The notes: a model not told the origin generated them from the letters alone. A stretch of 7,639 nucleotides of DNA from Deltaproteobacteria bacterium (GCA_019308645.1 JAFDHR010000177.1:1-7639), one strand, 5' to 3'. Shown: positions 1-5,991, numbered from the stretch's first letter. Numbers and translations: made by a program.

Positions 1-318
1 TTAGGCTATCAAAAGGCGAGTTCTTTGTCTATCCTTTTTTTGCGATAAAATATTTTTTTATCCCATCAGAAACACTTGATAGACTTGAATGTGACAACAC
101 GTGCTTCAGGGGTGCTTAAATTAGCGTCCAAAAAGGAAATTCATATACTATTATGATAAGGCCTTATAGATTTTCCTGTGTATTAGAATTGGACTTGAGT
201 AAAACCTTTGATAAGGTTATTCTTGCATACAGACTGAAAGCTCTATAGCTTGAGAGGGTAATAAACAGAGACAGCATTGAACCATTTTTTCACAACCTTC
301 ATTTCAAGAGGATAGATT
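1..318. other. Non-coding region upstream of the CaCA antiporter
   Basis: No reading frame here looks like a protein on either strand. The stretch contains three short inverted repeats: a perfect 12-bp palindrome ATAAGGCCTTAT at 156-167, AACCTT-TGAT-AAGGTT at 203-218, and AAGCT-CTAT-AGCTT at 238-251. The first 120 bases are AT-rich and I see no recognisable element in them. I found no terminator for a gene entering from the left and no recognisable riboswitch. The region most likely holds the promoter and 5' leader of the antiporter gene. Confidence 0.5.
195..223 (+). promoter_or_regulatory. Possible sigma-70-like promoter with operator-like inverted repeat
   Basis: TTGAGT at 195-200 and TATTCT at 218-223 are separated by 17 nt and each match four of six consensus bases. 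The spacer holds a perfect 6-bp inverted repeat with a 4-nt loop, AACCTT-TGAT-AAGGTT at 203-218, which could be an operator. A start near 230 would give a leader of about 90 nt before the GTG start at 319. The match is weak, so this is a candidate only. Confidence 0.22.
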
Positions 319-1380
319 GTGTTACAAGAAATTCTACGCTGGATAGGAGACGAAACTCTTTTAAATAATCTTGTGGCTGGATTTTCCACTATAGCTTTGT
401 TGATTATCATAGCTGTGTGTATCGTAATTCTTTCAAAAGGAGCTGACTGGATGATTGATGGCGTTGTTCAGCTGGCACGCAGGACTGGCTTGCCGAGAAT
501 AGTCATCGGCGCGACGATTATATCACTCGGAACAACTATGCCAGAGGCCTTTGTCTCAGTAATGGCCGCATGGTTGGGCAATCCAGGCCTGGCTCTTGGC
601 AACGGCGTGGGTTCCATTATTGCAGACACCGGCCTAATCTTTGGGCTGACGTGCCTTCTGACAACTGTGCCTGTGAACCAGTTCATTCTCAATCGAACAG
701 GTTGGGTACAGGTAGGGGCCGCCACCCTGCTTGTTATAATTTCGCTTATCGTCTTGGCCACTATGCCCGGGCAGCCTATCCTGCCTCGATGGGTTGGTTT
801 CCTCTTCCTTTTTTTCCTGGCCGGCTATATGTACATAACCTACGTTTGGGCTAAAAAAGGAGGAAGCACGGCTATAGAAGGTGAACAAGTGGATAATTCC
901 GAATTTACGAGCTTGGAAAAATGCTGGTTGATGATAATTGGGGGCTTGTTTTTAATCGTGGTCGGTGCCCGAATACTGGTGCCCAGCGCAGTGGAGATAG
1001 CCCAAAGAATTGGTGTGCCTGAGGACGTCATCGCTGCAACCATGGTGGCCTTTGGTACATCCCTACCGGAACTCATGACAGCTATTGCAGCGGTCCGGAA
1101 GGGACATCCCGAAATTACTGTGGGAAATATCGTTGGTGCGGATGTTCTGAATTGCCTGTTCGTTATTGGTGCTGCTGCTGCAGCCAGACCTCTTGCGATT
1201 CCACCAAACTTCTACTATTTTCACTTCCCTGCCATGCTCATCATCCTCTATTCCTTTCGGTTCTTTATTTTCAGGAACAGGGATGGCCATTTTAAAAAAA
1301 CTCAAGGGGTATGGCTTTTAGGCGTCTATCTGGTTTATTTAGTTCTACAGTACGCCCTTAATATCGGAACAGTCGAATGA
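319..1380 (+). CDS. CaCA-family sodium/calcium-type cation antiporter
   Basis: A 353-residue inner-membrane protein of the CaCA (YrbG/NCX) superfamily, predicted to exchange Ca2+ or another cation for Na+ or H+. Both family alpha-repeats are visible. Alpha-1 has GATIISLGTTMPE at 64-76 with Glu76, followed by GNGVGSIIAD at 94-103. Alpha-2 has AFGTSLPE at 244-251 with Glu251, followed by GNIVGAD at 269-275. Each repeat sits in hydrophobic helices, and a polar loop at about 179-200 joins the two halves. The length is normal for bacterial members. The start is GTG at 319: an in-frame TAG lies two codons upstream at 313-315, and AGAGGA at 307-312 is spaced 6 nt from it. At the two pseudo-symmetric positions that are Asn and Asp in the archaeal exchanger NCX_Mj, this protein has Asp103 and Asn278, so transported ion and stoichiometry cannot be read off safely. 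The gene stands alone and converges with the Yip1 gene. Confidence 0.9.
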   Translation: MLQEILRWIGDETLLNNLVAGFSTIALLIIIAVCIVILSKGADWMIDGVVQLARRTGLPRIVIGATIISLGTTMPEAFVSVMAAWLGNPGLALGNGVGSIIADTGLIFGLTCLLTTVPVNQFILNRTGWVQVGAATLLVIISLIVLATMPGQPILPRWVGFLFLFFLAGYMYITYVWAKKGGSTAIEGEQVDNSEFTSLEKCWLMIIGGLFLIVVGARILVPSAVEIAQRIGVPEDVIAATMVAFGTSLPELMTAIAAVRKGHPEITVGNIVGADVLNCLFVIGAAAAARPLAIPPNFYYFHFPAMLIILYSFRFFIFRNRDGHFKKTQGVWLLGVYLVYLVLQYALNIGTVE

Positions 1381-1398
1381 TAGGAAAGTTCAACAATC

Positions 1399-1414
1399 TT
1401 GCTAATAGTAGCAA
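1399..1414. terminator. Weak hairpin between convergent genes
   Basis: TTGCTA-ATAG-TAGCAA forms a perfect but AT-rich 6-bp stem with a 4-nt loop, 19 nt after the antiporter stop codon. No good T-tract follows on either strand, so termination here would be weak. It is the only hairpin I see in the 84-nt gap between the convergent genes. Confidence 0.25.
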
Positions 1415-1464
1415 ATGCTATAATAAGAATGAAAATATAATGATAGAAGTATCAATTCACCTTT

Positions 1465-2223
1465 TCAGAGGCTTATAGCCCTTATAATAAAGAAAAACGC
1501 ACCAACTACAATCAATAATAGCAACCCTATCGGAATAGAGAAGGCAACAATTATCCTCAAATAACTTGTCTCGTGAGCCTCTTTAAGCCCAATAATCTGA
1601 ACAATGCTTCTCCAAACCCATCCTATTGGACTGCCTATAAATGGTAATAAAGACCAAATCCTGGTAGCCTGAGAATAGGCCACAACTCTAAAGGTAGCCT
1701 CAAATCTGTTGTTCCCAGCTCTGACCAGAAGGAGCAGAAGATGGATGATAAGGCTCGAAAGAAAGACACTAATGCCTACTAATATGGGTGAAAGGAAGAT
1801 AAGGATTAGGAATATAATAGGTGAGCTCAGTGATATAGAAAAACCTCCAAAAGGCTTGAGAAGTCCACTGTTAGCAATTAAAAATTCCCAGAAAAATGCA
1901 AACATGCTACTGATAGAGCCTACTAGTAGCCCAAATGCCAAGGGCTCTCTCCATCCACCCTTGACGGGCATTGAGGAAAACATGTTTTTTGGGGAAAAGA
2001 GTACAGATTTAATTGTTTGCTTTATTCCTTTCCATAAACCAAGCTGTAGGCGTCTTTCCCAAGGTGTAGCATCCCTCTTTTCAGTTTCTACATCTTCTTC
2101 TTTTTTCAAATATTCAAATCTATTTCCGCATTTCGGGCACTTTATCCACCTTGCCCCTGGAGGTATCTTTTCAATTGGAATACTTTTTGTATAATTACAT
2201 TGCGGACATGTTATCTCTACCAT
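1465..2223 (-). CDS. Zinc-ribbon plus Yip1-domain membrane protein
   Basis: A 252-residue protein of unknown physiological role. The N-terminus is a zinc ribbon of the MJ0042/zinc-ribbon type: CPQC at 6-9 and CPKC at 29-32, with Cys6, Cys9, Cys29 and Cys32 as the expected zinc ligands. A charged linker (about 40-60) leads to a Yip1-like integral membrane domain with hydrophobic segments near 95-117, 132-167, 187-212 and 223-248. The stretch FRVVAYSQATRIWSLLPFIG (178-197) followed by IGLKEAHETS (211-220) is typical of bacterial Yip1 proteins. In eukaryotes Yip1 proteins act in membrane trafficking; in bacteria the function is not established, so none is assigned. The ATG at 2223 is supported by TTGGAG on the coding strand (complement of 2231-2236), 7 nt upstream. 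The gene is divergent from the fatty acid transporter and shares a 434-nt regulatory region with it. Confidence 0.85.
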   Translation of the reverse strand: MVEITCPQCNYTKSIPIEKIPPGARWIKCPKCGNRFEYLKKEEDVETEKRDATPWERRLQLGLWKGIKQTIKSVLFSPKNMFSSMPVKGGWREPLAFGLLVGSISSMFAFFWEFLIANSGLLKPFGGFSISLSSPIIFLILIFLSPILVGISVFLSSLIIHLLLLLVRAGNNRFEATFRVVAYSQATRIWSLLPFIGSPIGWVWRSIVQIIGLKEAHETSYLRIIVAFSIPIGLLLLIVVGAFFFIIRAISL

Positions 2224-2269
2224 CGCTAAACTCCAAAATTTAGATTAGAGTGAAAGTCATAAAAATATT

Positions 2270-2296
2270 TTTATATTCTATTTCTGAAGAAATCAA
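2270..2296 (-). promoter_or_regulatory. Possible promoter for the Yip1 gene
   Basis: On the minus strand TTGATT (complement of 2291-2296) and TATAAA (complement of 2270-2275) are separated by 15 nt, shorter than the ideal 17. The -35 element touches the first TAGGTGT motif and lies just beside the 17-nt tandem repeat, so a protein binding those repeats could control it. The expected transcript leader would be about 40 nt. Confidence 0.3.
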
Positions 2297-2300
2297 TAGG

Positions 2301-2334
2301 TGTTTTAACCTACAAAATGTTTTAACCTACAAAA
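2301..2334. repeat. Perfect 17-nt tandem duplication
   Basis: TGTTTTAACCTACAAAA occurs twice without a mismatch, at 2301-2317 and 2318-2334. It lies directly upstream of the candidate promoter of the Yip1 gene and about 200 nt upstream of the atoE promoter. It could be a duplicated binding site or a simple slippage duplication; the sequence alone does not decide. Confidence 0.9.
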
Positions 2335-2533
2335 GATAGGAAATACACCTAAAATAAATCAACCCCTATTCATAATTGAGTGTGATTTTTTCTTTTTAAG
2401 TAAATTACCTGATTGAAGATACGATTTTAAAAATTTATGATAAATAGGTGTAGATGGTCTTTAGCACAGAATATCTTGAAATTTAAAGAAAATAGAAAGA
2501 AAAAGCCAGGATAAAAAAACTTAGGAAATGTTC

Positions 2534-2561
2534 TTGATTTTTTTTATTAAAACTTTATACT
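2534..2561 (+). promoter_or_regulatory. Sigma-70-like promoter for atoE
   Basis: TTGATT at 2534-2539 and TATACT at 2556-2561 are separated by 16 nt. The -10 matches five of six consensus bases and the -35 four of six. Transcription would start near 2568, giving a leader of about 90 nt that includes the orphan Shine-Dalgarno at 2580-2588. It is the best promoter match I found in the window. Confidence 0.45.
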
Positions 2562-2579
2562 GAAAAGGGTTTAAAAAAA

Positions 2580-2655
2580 GGAGGTGATAGATAAGACTGA
2601 TAAAAACTACAGAATAATCATAATCAAGCAACAAAAACTTATAGAGGAGGATTAA
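2580..2655 (+). promoter_or_regulatory. Leader with orphan Shine-Dalgarno and possible 23-codon ORF
   Basis: GGAGGTGAT at 2580-2588 is a full-length match to the 16S anti-Shine-Dalgarno, yet no ATG follows it at a usable distance. A frame opening with GTG at 2584, inside that sequence, runs 23 codons (reading IDKTDKNYRIIIIKQQKLIEED after the start codon) to TAA at 2653-2655, 2 nt before the atoE ATG. A second possibility is CTG at 2597-2599, 8 nt after the Shine-Dalgarno, opening a 6-codon frame. Either could be a leader peptide coupled to atoE; neither is proven. The site could also act as a ribosome standby site or be a relic. Confidence 0.2.
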
Positions 2656-2657
2656 TC

Positions 2658-4052
2658 ATGGCAGAAAAAAGTGAAAGGTCGAGTCTTGAGTTTTTAAAGG
2701 ATTGGGGTGGGGGATTAACCAATTGGACCGAAAAGTGGATCCCCGATGCCCTGGTTATTGTGTGGATCCTTACAGTTATAACCTTTATCTTTGCCTTTAT
2801 ATGGGGAGATGTGGGTCCATCAAAGGCCGTTCATGCCTGGGGCAAGGGATTTTGGATCTTACTCAAATTTGGCATGCAGATGTGCCTGATTATGATGACC
2901 GGCTACATCTTAGCCTGTTCACCGCCTTTAAAAAGGTTGCTAAATGGCCTCTCTAGTCTCCCTAACACAGAAAAGCCATGGCAGGCCATTATGGTTATGT
3001 GCCTATTTTCCATGATTATAGCCTGGTTTAACTGGGGCCTGAGCCTGATTGGAAGCGCCATGTTGGCCTTATTTATGGTCAAAAATAATCCTAAGGTAGA
3101 CTACAGGCTACTTGTAGCAGGGGCTTACCTTGGGCTTGGTTGTACCTGGCATTCTGGTTTATCTGCATCGGCGCCCCTGTTGGTAAACACACCTAATAAT
3201 TTCCTAATAAAAAACGGCTACCTGTCAGATACTATTTCAACATCTCAGACCATCTTTAGTCCATTTAATATCATTCTCCTGTTAATTGTCATCATTGTTG
3301 TTACCATCCTGATGTCCGTGATGCATCCCTCAGAGGAAAAGACCTATAAAGTCAAGCCTGAATTGATGAATCGATTGAAGCTCTATGAGTCGCCAGAGCG
3401 GCCGACTGGCAAGCTCAGTCCATCAGCATGGTTAAACTGGTGGCCAGGATGGAATATTCTTATGGCTATAGGCGGTTTTTGGTGGCTCGGTAAAACAATT
3501 GGCGAGATCGGGTTTGCCAAATCTATAAATTTGAATAATATCAACCTGTTTTTCTTGATGCTTGGTGTCCTCTTTCACTGGAGACCCTGGAGCTTCCTTA
3601 AGGCAACGGAAGAGGCAGGAAAAGCAGTCTGGGGTATTGTTATACAGTTCCCTTTTTACGCTGGCATCTTTGGTCTGTTTAAATATACTGCCCTGGCAAC
3701 CGCTTTTACCAGCGCCTTCGTAGCTGTGTGTAGTGGCAGCACCTTTTTGCTGATCGCATACTGGTATGCTGGGCTTTTAAATTACTTGATTCCTTCAGGT
3801 GGTTCAGAATGGGCAATCACTGCACCTTATCTGCTGCCGGCTGCCAAAGAGTTAGGAGTAGCTGCTAATAAAGTGGTTATAGCATATGCCTGGGGAGACA
3901 TGATGACAGATATGATTCAACCCTTCTGGGCAATTGCTATGCTTGCTGTTGCTAAGCTTGAGTTCAGGGAGATTATGGGTTGGCTCCTGTTGGTGTTTGC
4001 TGTCTTTTTTATCATCACATCGGTGGCCTTTTTGATTTTGCCAGTACTTTAA
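2658..4052 (+). CDS. atoE: AtoE-type short-chain fatty acid transporter
   Basis: A 464-residue polytopic inner-membrane protein of the short-chain fatty acid transporter family (SCFA_trans, AtoE/TIGR00366), predicted to move acids such as butyrate or acetoacetate across the cytoplasmic membrane. Family hallmarks are HSGLSASAPLLV at 165-176, PSGGSEWAITAP at 379-390, and GDMMTDMIQPFWAI at 413-426. NWGLSLIGSAMLA at 125-137 fits the conserved early loop/helix. Hydrophobic segments run throughout, with one longer polar loop at about 223-260. The first 30 residues are polar to amphipathic and are not a cleavable signal peptide. The ATG at 2658 has an excellent ribosome binding site, GAGGAGG at 2644-2650, with 7-nt spacing. 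A promoter lies upstream and a strong terminator downstream, so it is probably transcribed alone. No atoDAB-like CoA-transferase or thiolase genes adjoin it, so the exact substrate is open. Confidence 0.9.
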   Translation: MAEKSERSSLEFLKDWGGGLTNWTEKWIPDALVIVWILTVITFIFAFIWGDVGPSKAVHAWGKGFWILLKFGMQMCLIMMTGYILACSPPLKRLLNGLSSLPNTEKPWQAIMVMCLFSMIIAWFNWGLSLIGSAMLALFMVKNNPKVDYRLLVAGAYLGLGCTWHSGLSASAPLLVNTPNNFLIKNGYLSDTISTSQTIFSPFNIILLLIVIIVVTILMSVMHPSEEKTYKVKPELMNRLKLYESPERPTGKLSPSAWLNWWPGWNILMAIGGFWWLGKTIGEIGFAKSINLNNINLFFLMLGVLFHWRPWSFLKATEEAGKAVWGIVIQFPFYAGIFGLFKYTALATAFTSAFVAVCSGSTFLLIAYWYAGLLNYLIPSGGSEWAITAPYLLPAAKELGVAANKVVIAYAWGDMMTDMIQPFWAIAMLAVAKLEFREIMGWLLLVFAVFFIITSVAFLILPVL

Positions 4053-4127
4053 GTGGTAAGCTGTCAGCGATTGGCAAAAAGCCATCAGCAGGATAAAGTA
4101 AAACAGCAAGTTATTTTAAGATTCAAT

Positions 4128-4166
4128 AAAAAGCCCTGGAACTTCTTTATAGTTCCAGGGCTTTTT
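4128..4166 (+). terminator. Strong rho-independent terminator, probably bidirectional
   Basis: A perfect 16-bp inverted repeat (AAAAAGCCCTGGAACT at 4128-4143 and its complement at 4151-4166) encloses a 7-nt loop, TCTTTAT. The arm ends in TTTTT on both strands, so it can terminate atoE transcripts from the left and any read-through of the M20 gene from the right. It lies 75 nt after the atoE stop codon. Confidence 0.9.
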
Positions 4167-4181
4167 AGCAGAATTTATATA

Positions 4182-4477
4182 ATTAGCGTCTGAACGAAAA
4201 CCTCGAAATATAGTTTTCTAGTTTTGTCTTTAAATCTTCAATGCTTTGAAATTGATGTTCTCGTAAAAAGTCGGATTCTGTGAATTTGTCATTTCGACCA
4301 GAGGGAGAAATCTTGTGTTTTCAGCATGTTATCTGGGTAAGATTTCTCGCTTCGCTCGAAATGACATCTTTTTGTGACTTTTTACGACTTTGTCAAAATT
4401 GCTATGTTTTTTAATCCAAAATCCGAAATCTAAAATCCAAAATCGTGCCTGAACTGGCTTTTCGTTCAGGCACTAAT
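4182..4477. repeat. Nested palindromic MITE-like intergenic element
   Basis: About 296 nt with three concentric inverted repeats. Outer: TTAGCGTCTGAACGAAAA (4183-4200) matches the complement of the right end, TTAGTGCCTGAACGAAAA (4459-4476), with two differences; the flanking A extends both ends to 4182 and 4477. Middle: TCGTAAAAAGTC (4261-4272) and its perfect complement GACTTTTTACGA (4376-4387). Inner: a 28-nt arm at 4287-4314 starting TGTCATTTCGA and ending GAGAAATCTT pairs with 4339-4366 at 24 of 28 positions, around a 24-nt loop. There is no coding capacity, and no clear target duplication is visible. The right end coincides with the last base of the M20 stop codon. The inner arm resembles a GTCATTTCGA/TCGAAATGAC palindrome I recall from intergenic regions of diverse bacteria. 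Mobility is an inference. Confidence 0.7.
4445..4473 (-). terminator. Hairpin directly after the M20 gene, possible terminator
   Basis: On the minus strand GTGCCTGAAC-GAAAAGCCA-GTTCAGGCAC forms a perfect 10-bp stem with a 9-nt loop, starting 3 nt after the M20 stop codon. It is followed by the T-rich GATTTTGGATTTT. The hairpin is also the right tip of the palindromic element, so the element may supply the gene's terminator. Confidence 0.5.
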
Positions 4478-5709
4478 CATCCAGATAGGAACACTGTCGC
4501 CATAATTTTAGCATCGGTGATGATGTTTTTGATCGAGCAGTATTCATTGGGCTGATGGGCGGTTGGTGATGTGGTAGACCAAACTGCTGCTGGAAGACCT
4601 GCTTCCCTGAAAAACGCTGCCACTGTACCACCTCCAATACCCATAGGCCTTGCACTCAATCCAGTCACTTTCTTTATAGCCTTTGCAAGGGTAGTAACTA
4701 CCGGGGAATCTGCTGTTGTTGGGGGTGGACAATCCTGCCGGTGAATTGCCTCAACATCTATTTTGAGATCAAGCTTTTTGGCAAGTTTCTTATTCAGGGC
4801 AATAACCTCTTTAATAATTTCATCCACTTTATAATCTGGTAAAATCCGGCAGTCCAGATAAAAGATATCTTTCCCAGGAATGGTATTAACATTGGGGACA
4901 TTTGCCTCTATCTTGGTAGGTTCGAATGTCGACTCCTGCGGTTTAAAGAGAGGGTTACTAAGATTAAATCTCTCTTTAAGTGTGTTCAACTCCACAATCA
5001 ATGTGGCTGCCCCGAAGAGACTATTTTTCCCCTTTTTTGGTGTACTTGCATGACATTGGGCACCAGTAATGGTAAATTTTAACCACAGCATTGACTTTTC
5101 AGCAATCTCAATCATTGTACCTTTCTCGTTGCCACCGTCAGGAACAATAATCAGGTCGTCCTCTTTGAAGAGATCCCGTCTCTCTTTTAGGATATATTGT
5201 AACCCATATTTGCTGCCTACTTCTTCATCGGCAACTAATACAAGACCAACCTTTTGAGGAAATGCCTGCTTTAAATCCAAAATTACCTTCACAGCAAAAT
5301 AGGAACTAACTATACCATGCTGGTTATCTTCAACACCCCGGCCAATAATCTTATCACCCTTCACCCTCATCTTGTATGGATCATCTTTCCATAAAGAAAG
5401 ATCACCGGGCGGTACGATATCCAAATGACTAAGAATCCAGATAGCCCTTCCTTCCTTGCTCCCGTTCCAGGCAGCCAACAGATTTGGCCTGTATCCATTA
5501 GCCGCTCTTTCATCAGGAGCATTAATATCAAATAAAATATCCGGCTTGAGAACCAAGAGCTGTTCTTTCATATAGTTAGCCTTTTCATGCTCTCCGGTTC
5601 CACCATTTCCTGGACCTAAGGCAGGCCGCGCAGTAAGTTCTCTCTGCATTTCGATGATTTCAGATCTGAAGCTCTCAATCTTGCTGTATACTCCTTCTAT
5701 GTTATCCAT
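4477..5709 (-). CDS. M20-family metallo-hydrolase (ArgE/DapE/ACY1-like)
   Basis: A 410-residue cytoplasmic zinc-dependent hydrolase of peptidase family M20, which cleaves amide bonds in dipeptides or N-acylated amino acids. The di-zinc centre is readable: SHLDIVPPGD at 94-103 gives His95 and Asp97; GRGVEDNQHG at 123-132 gives the bridging Asp128; DEEVGS at 161-166 gives the catalytic Glu162 and metal-binding Glu163; PDGG at 190-193 gives Asp191; and TAHQPNE at 383-389 gives the last ligand, His385. The lid/dimerisation domain spans about 205-320 with GAQCHASTPKKG at 216-227, where His220 is the conserved substrate-binding histidine. No signal peptide is present. The ATG at 5709 has GGGAG (complement of 5717-5721) at 7-nt spacing. 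The exact substrate (succinyl-diaminopimelate, acetylornithine or a peptide) is not deducible; no lysine or arginine biosynthesis gene adjoins it. It lies downstream of serS on the same strand, 282 nt away. Confidence 0.88.
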   Translation of the reverse strand: MDNIEGVYSKIESFRSEIIEMQRELTARPALGPGNGGTGEHEKANYMKEQLLVLKPDILFDINAPDERAANGYRPNLLAAWNGSKEGRAIWILSHLDIVPPGDLSLWKDDPYKMRVKGDKIIGRGVEDNQHGIVSSYFAVKVILDLKQAFPQKVGLVLVADEEVGSKYGLQYILKERRDLFKEDDLIIVPDGGNEKGTMIEIAEKSMLWLKFTITGAQCHASTPKKGKNSLFGAATLIVELNTLKERFNLSNPLFKPQESTFEPTKIEANVPNVNTIPGKDIFYLDCRILPDYKVDEIIKEVIALNKKLAKKLDLKIDVEAIHRQDCPPPTTADSPVVTTLAKAIKKVTGLSARPMGIGGGTVAAFFREAGLPAAVWSTTSPTAHQPNEYCSIKNIITDAKIMATVFLSG

Positions 5710-5777
5710 TGCCGGTCTCCCTTTTTAAACTTGATATTTGATCTTCCTATTTCCGGCTGTACCTATTTTATATGAAA

Positions 5778-5980
5778 GAAACTGGAAACCTATCGAGAGC
5801 CCCTCGGCCGTGAGCTCGGAGCCGAACGGCCTCAAGGTCGAACGACTGGAAACTGAAAAAAAGGAATTCTATATCACTACTCAATGAGTAATGAATGACG
5901 AGAGATTTTTTCATGCTTAGTTGTGGCTGTAAGGCATGGAGGTTCATTTATCTAGTTTCGAGTTTCCAGTTTCCAGTTTC
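5778..5980. repeat. Inverted-repeat-bounded intergenic element with GTTTCCA tandem
   Basis: GAAACTGGAAAC at 5778-5789 and its perfect complement GTTTCCAGTTTC at 5969-5980 bound about 200 nt between serS and the M20 gene. The right end is a 7-nt tandem, GTTTC(G/C)A repeated 3.7 times at 5955-5980. A further direct copy of ACTGGAAAC lies at 5845-5853, so the GC-rich block at 5791-5844 sits between two direct copies (5781-5789 and 5845-5853). That block contains GGCCGT (5806-5811) and ACGGCC (5826-5831), forming a hairpin, and is strikingly GC-rich against its AT-rich surroundings. TACTCA-A-TGAGTA (5878-5890) is another palindrome inside. I see no gene and no clean terminator for serS here. Confidence 0.55.
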
Positions 5981-5991
5981 AATTTGCCCTC

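Larger units (their letters stand above)
2224..2657. other. Divergent AT-rich regulatory region between Yip1 gene and atoE
   Basis: This 434-nt gap separates divergently transcribed genes and must hold promoters for both. It contains the AT palindrome AAAAATATTTTT (2261-2272), a perfect 17-nt tandem duplication (2301-2334), TAGGTGT motifs at 2297-2303 and 2445-2451 with an inverted copy (ACACCTA) at 2345-2351, a promoter at 2534-2561, and a leader with two Shine-Dalgarno sequences from 2580 onward. I see no sigma-54 GG-N10-GC promoter, although atoE of Escherichia coli is under AtoC/sigma-54 control. No convincing long gene is present. Confidence 0.6.
4053..4476. other. Convergent intergenic region: terminator plus palindromic element
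   Basis: The 424 nt between the convergent atoE and M20 genes hold three things. A short stretch at 4062-4091 contains GCTGTCAGC and GCCATCAGC on either side of TTGGC-AAAAA, a weak hairpin. A strong terminator lies at 4128-4166. A nested palindromic element fills 4182-4477. I see no gene here on either strand. Confidence 0.6.

Noticed and set aside
1..318. Manganese (yybP-ykoY) or other riboswitch ahead of the antiporter
   Set aside because: Such riboswitches can precede cation transporters, but I could not find the conserved paired motifs; only short isolated palindromes are present.
1709..2194. A 161-residue plus-strand frame opposite the Yip1 gene
   Set aside because: Its composition is irregular with no recognisable motif, while the opposite strand encodes a clear zinc ribbon and Yip1 domain with a good ribosome binding site. 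It is an antisense shadow.
2453..2466. TGG...GCA at 2455-2466 as a sigma-54 promoter for atoE
   Set aside because: GG and GC are separated by 6 nt, not the required 10, so the spacing rules it out.
4287..4366. Paired 28-nt arms that might be read as a two-repeat CRISPR
   Set aside because: The arms are inverted, not direct, and there are only two with a 24-nt loop between. This is a palindrome, not an array.
4477..5709. Naming the M20 hydrolase dapE or argE
   Set aside because: The zinc ligands are common to the whole M20 family, and neither substrate-specific features nor biosynthetic neighbours support a particular symbol.
5901..5940. Hairpin CATGC-TTA/TAAGGCATG with a nearby T-run as the serS terminator
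   Set aside because: The stem has a bulge, and the T-run lies on the plus strand before the hairpin. On the serS transcript it would be an A-run, so it does not fit an intrinsic terminator.
5955..5980. GTTTCCA tandem as a CRISPR-like or satellite array
   Set aside because: The unit is 7 nt with no spacers and fewer than four copies, so it is a short simple repeat.
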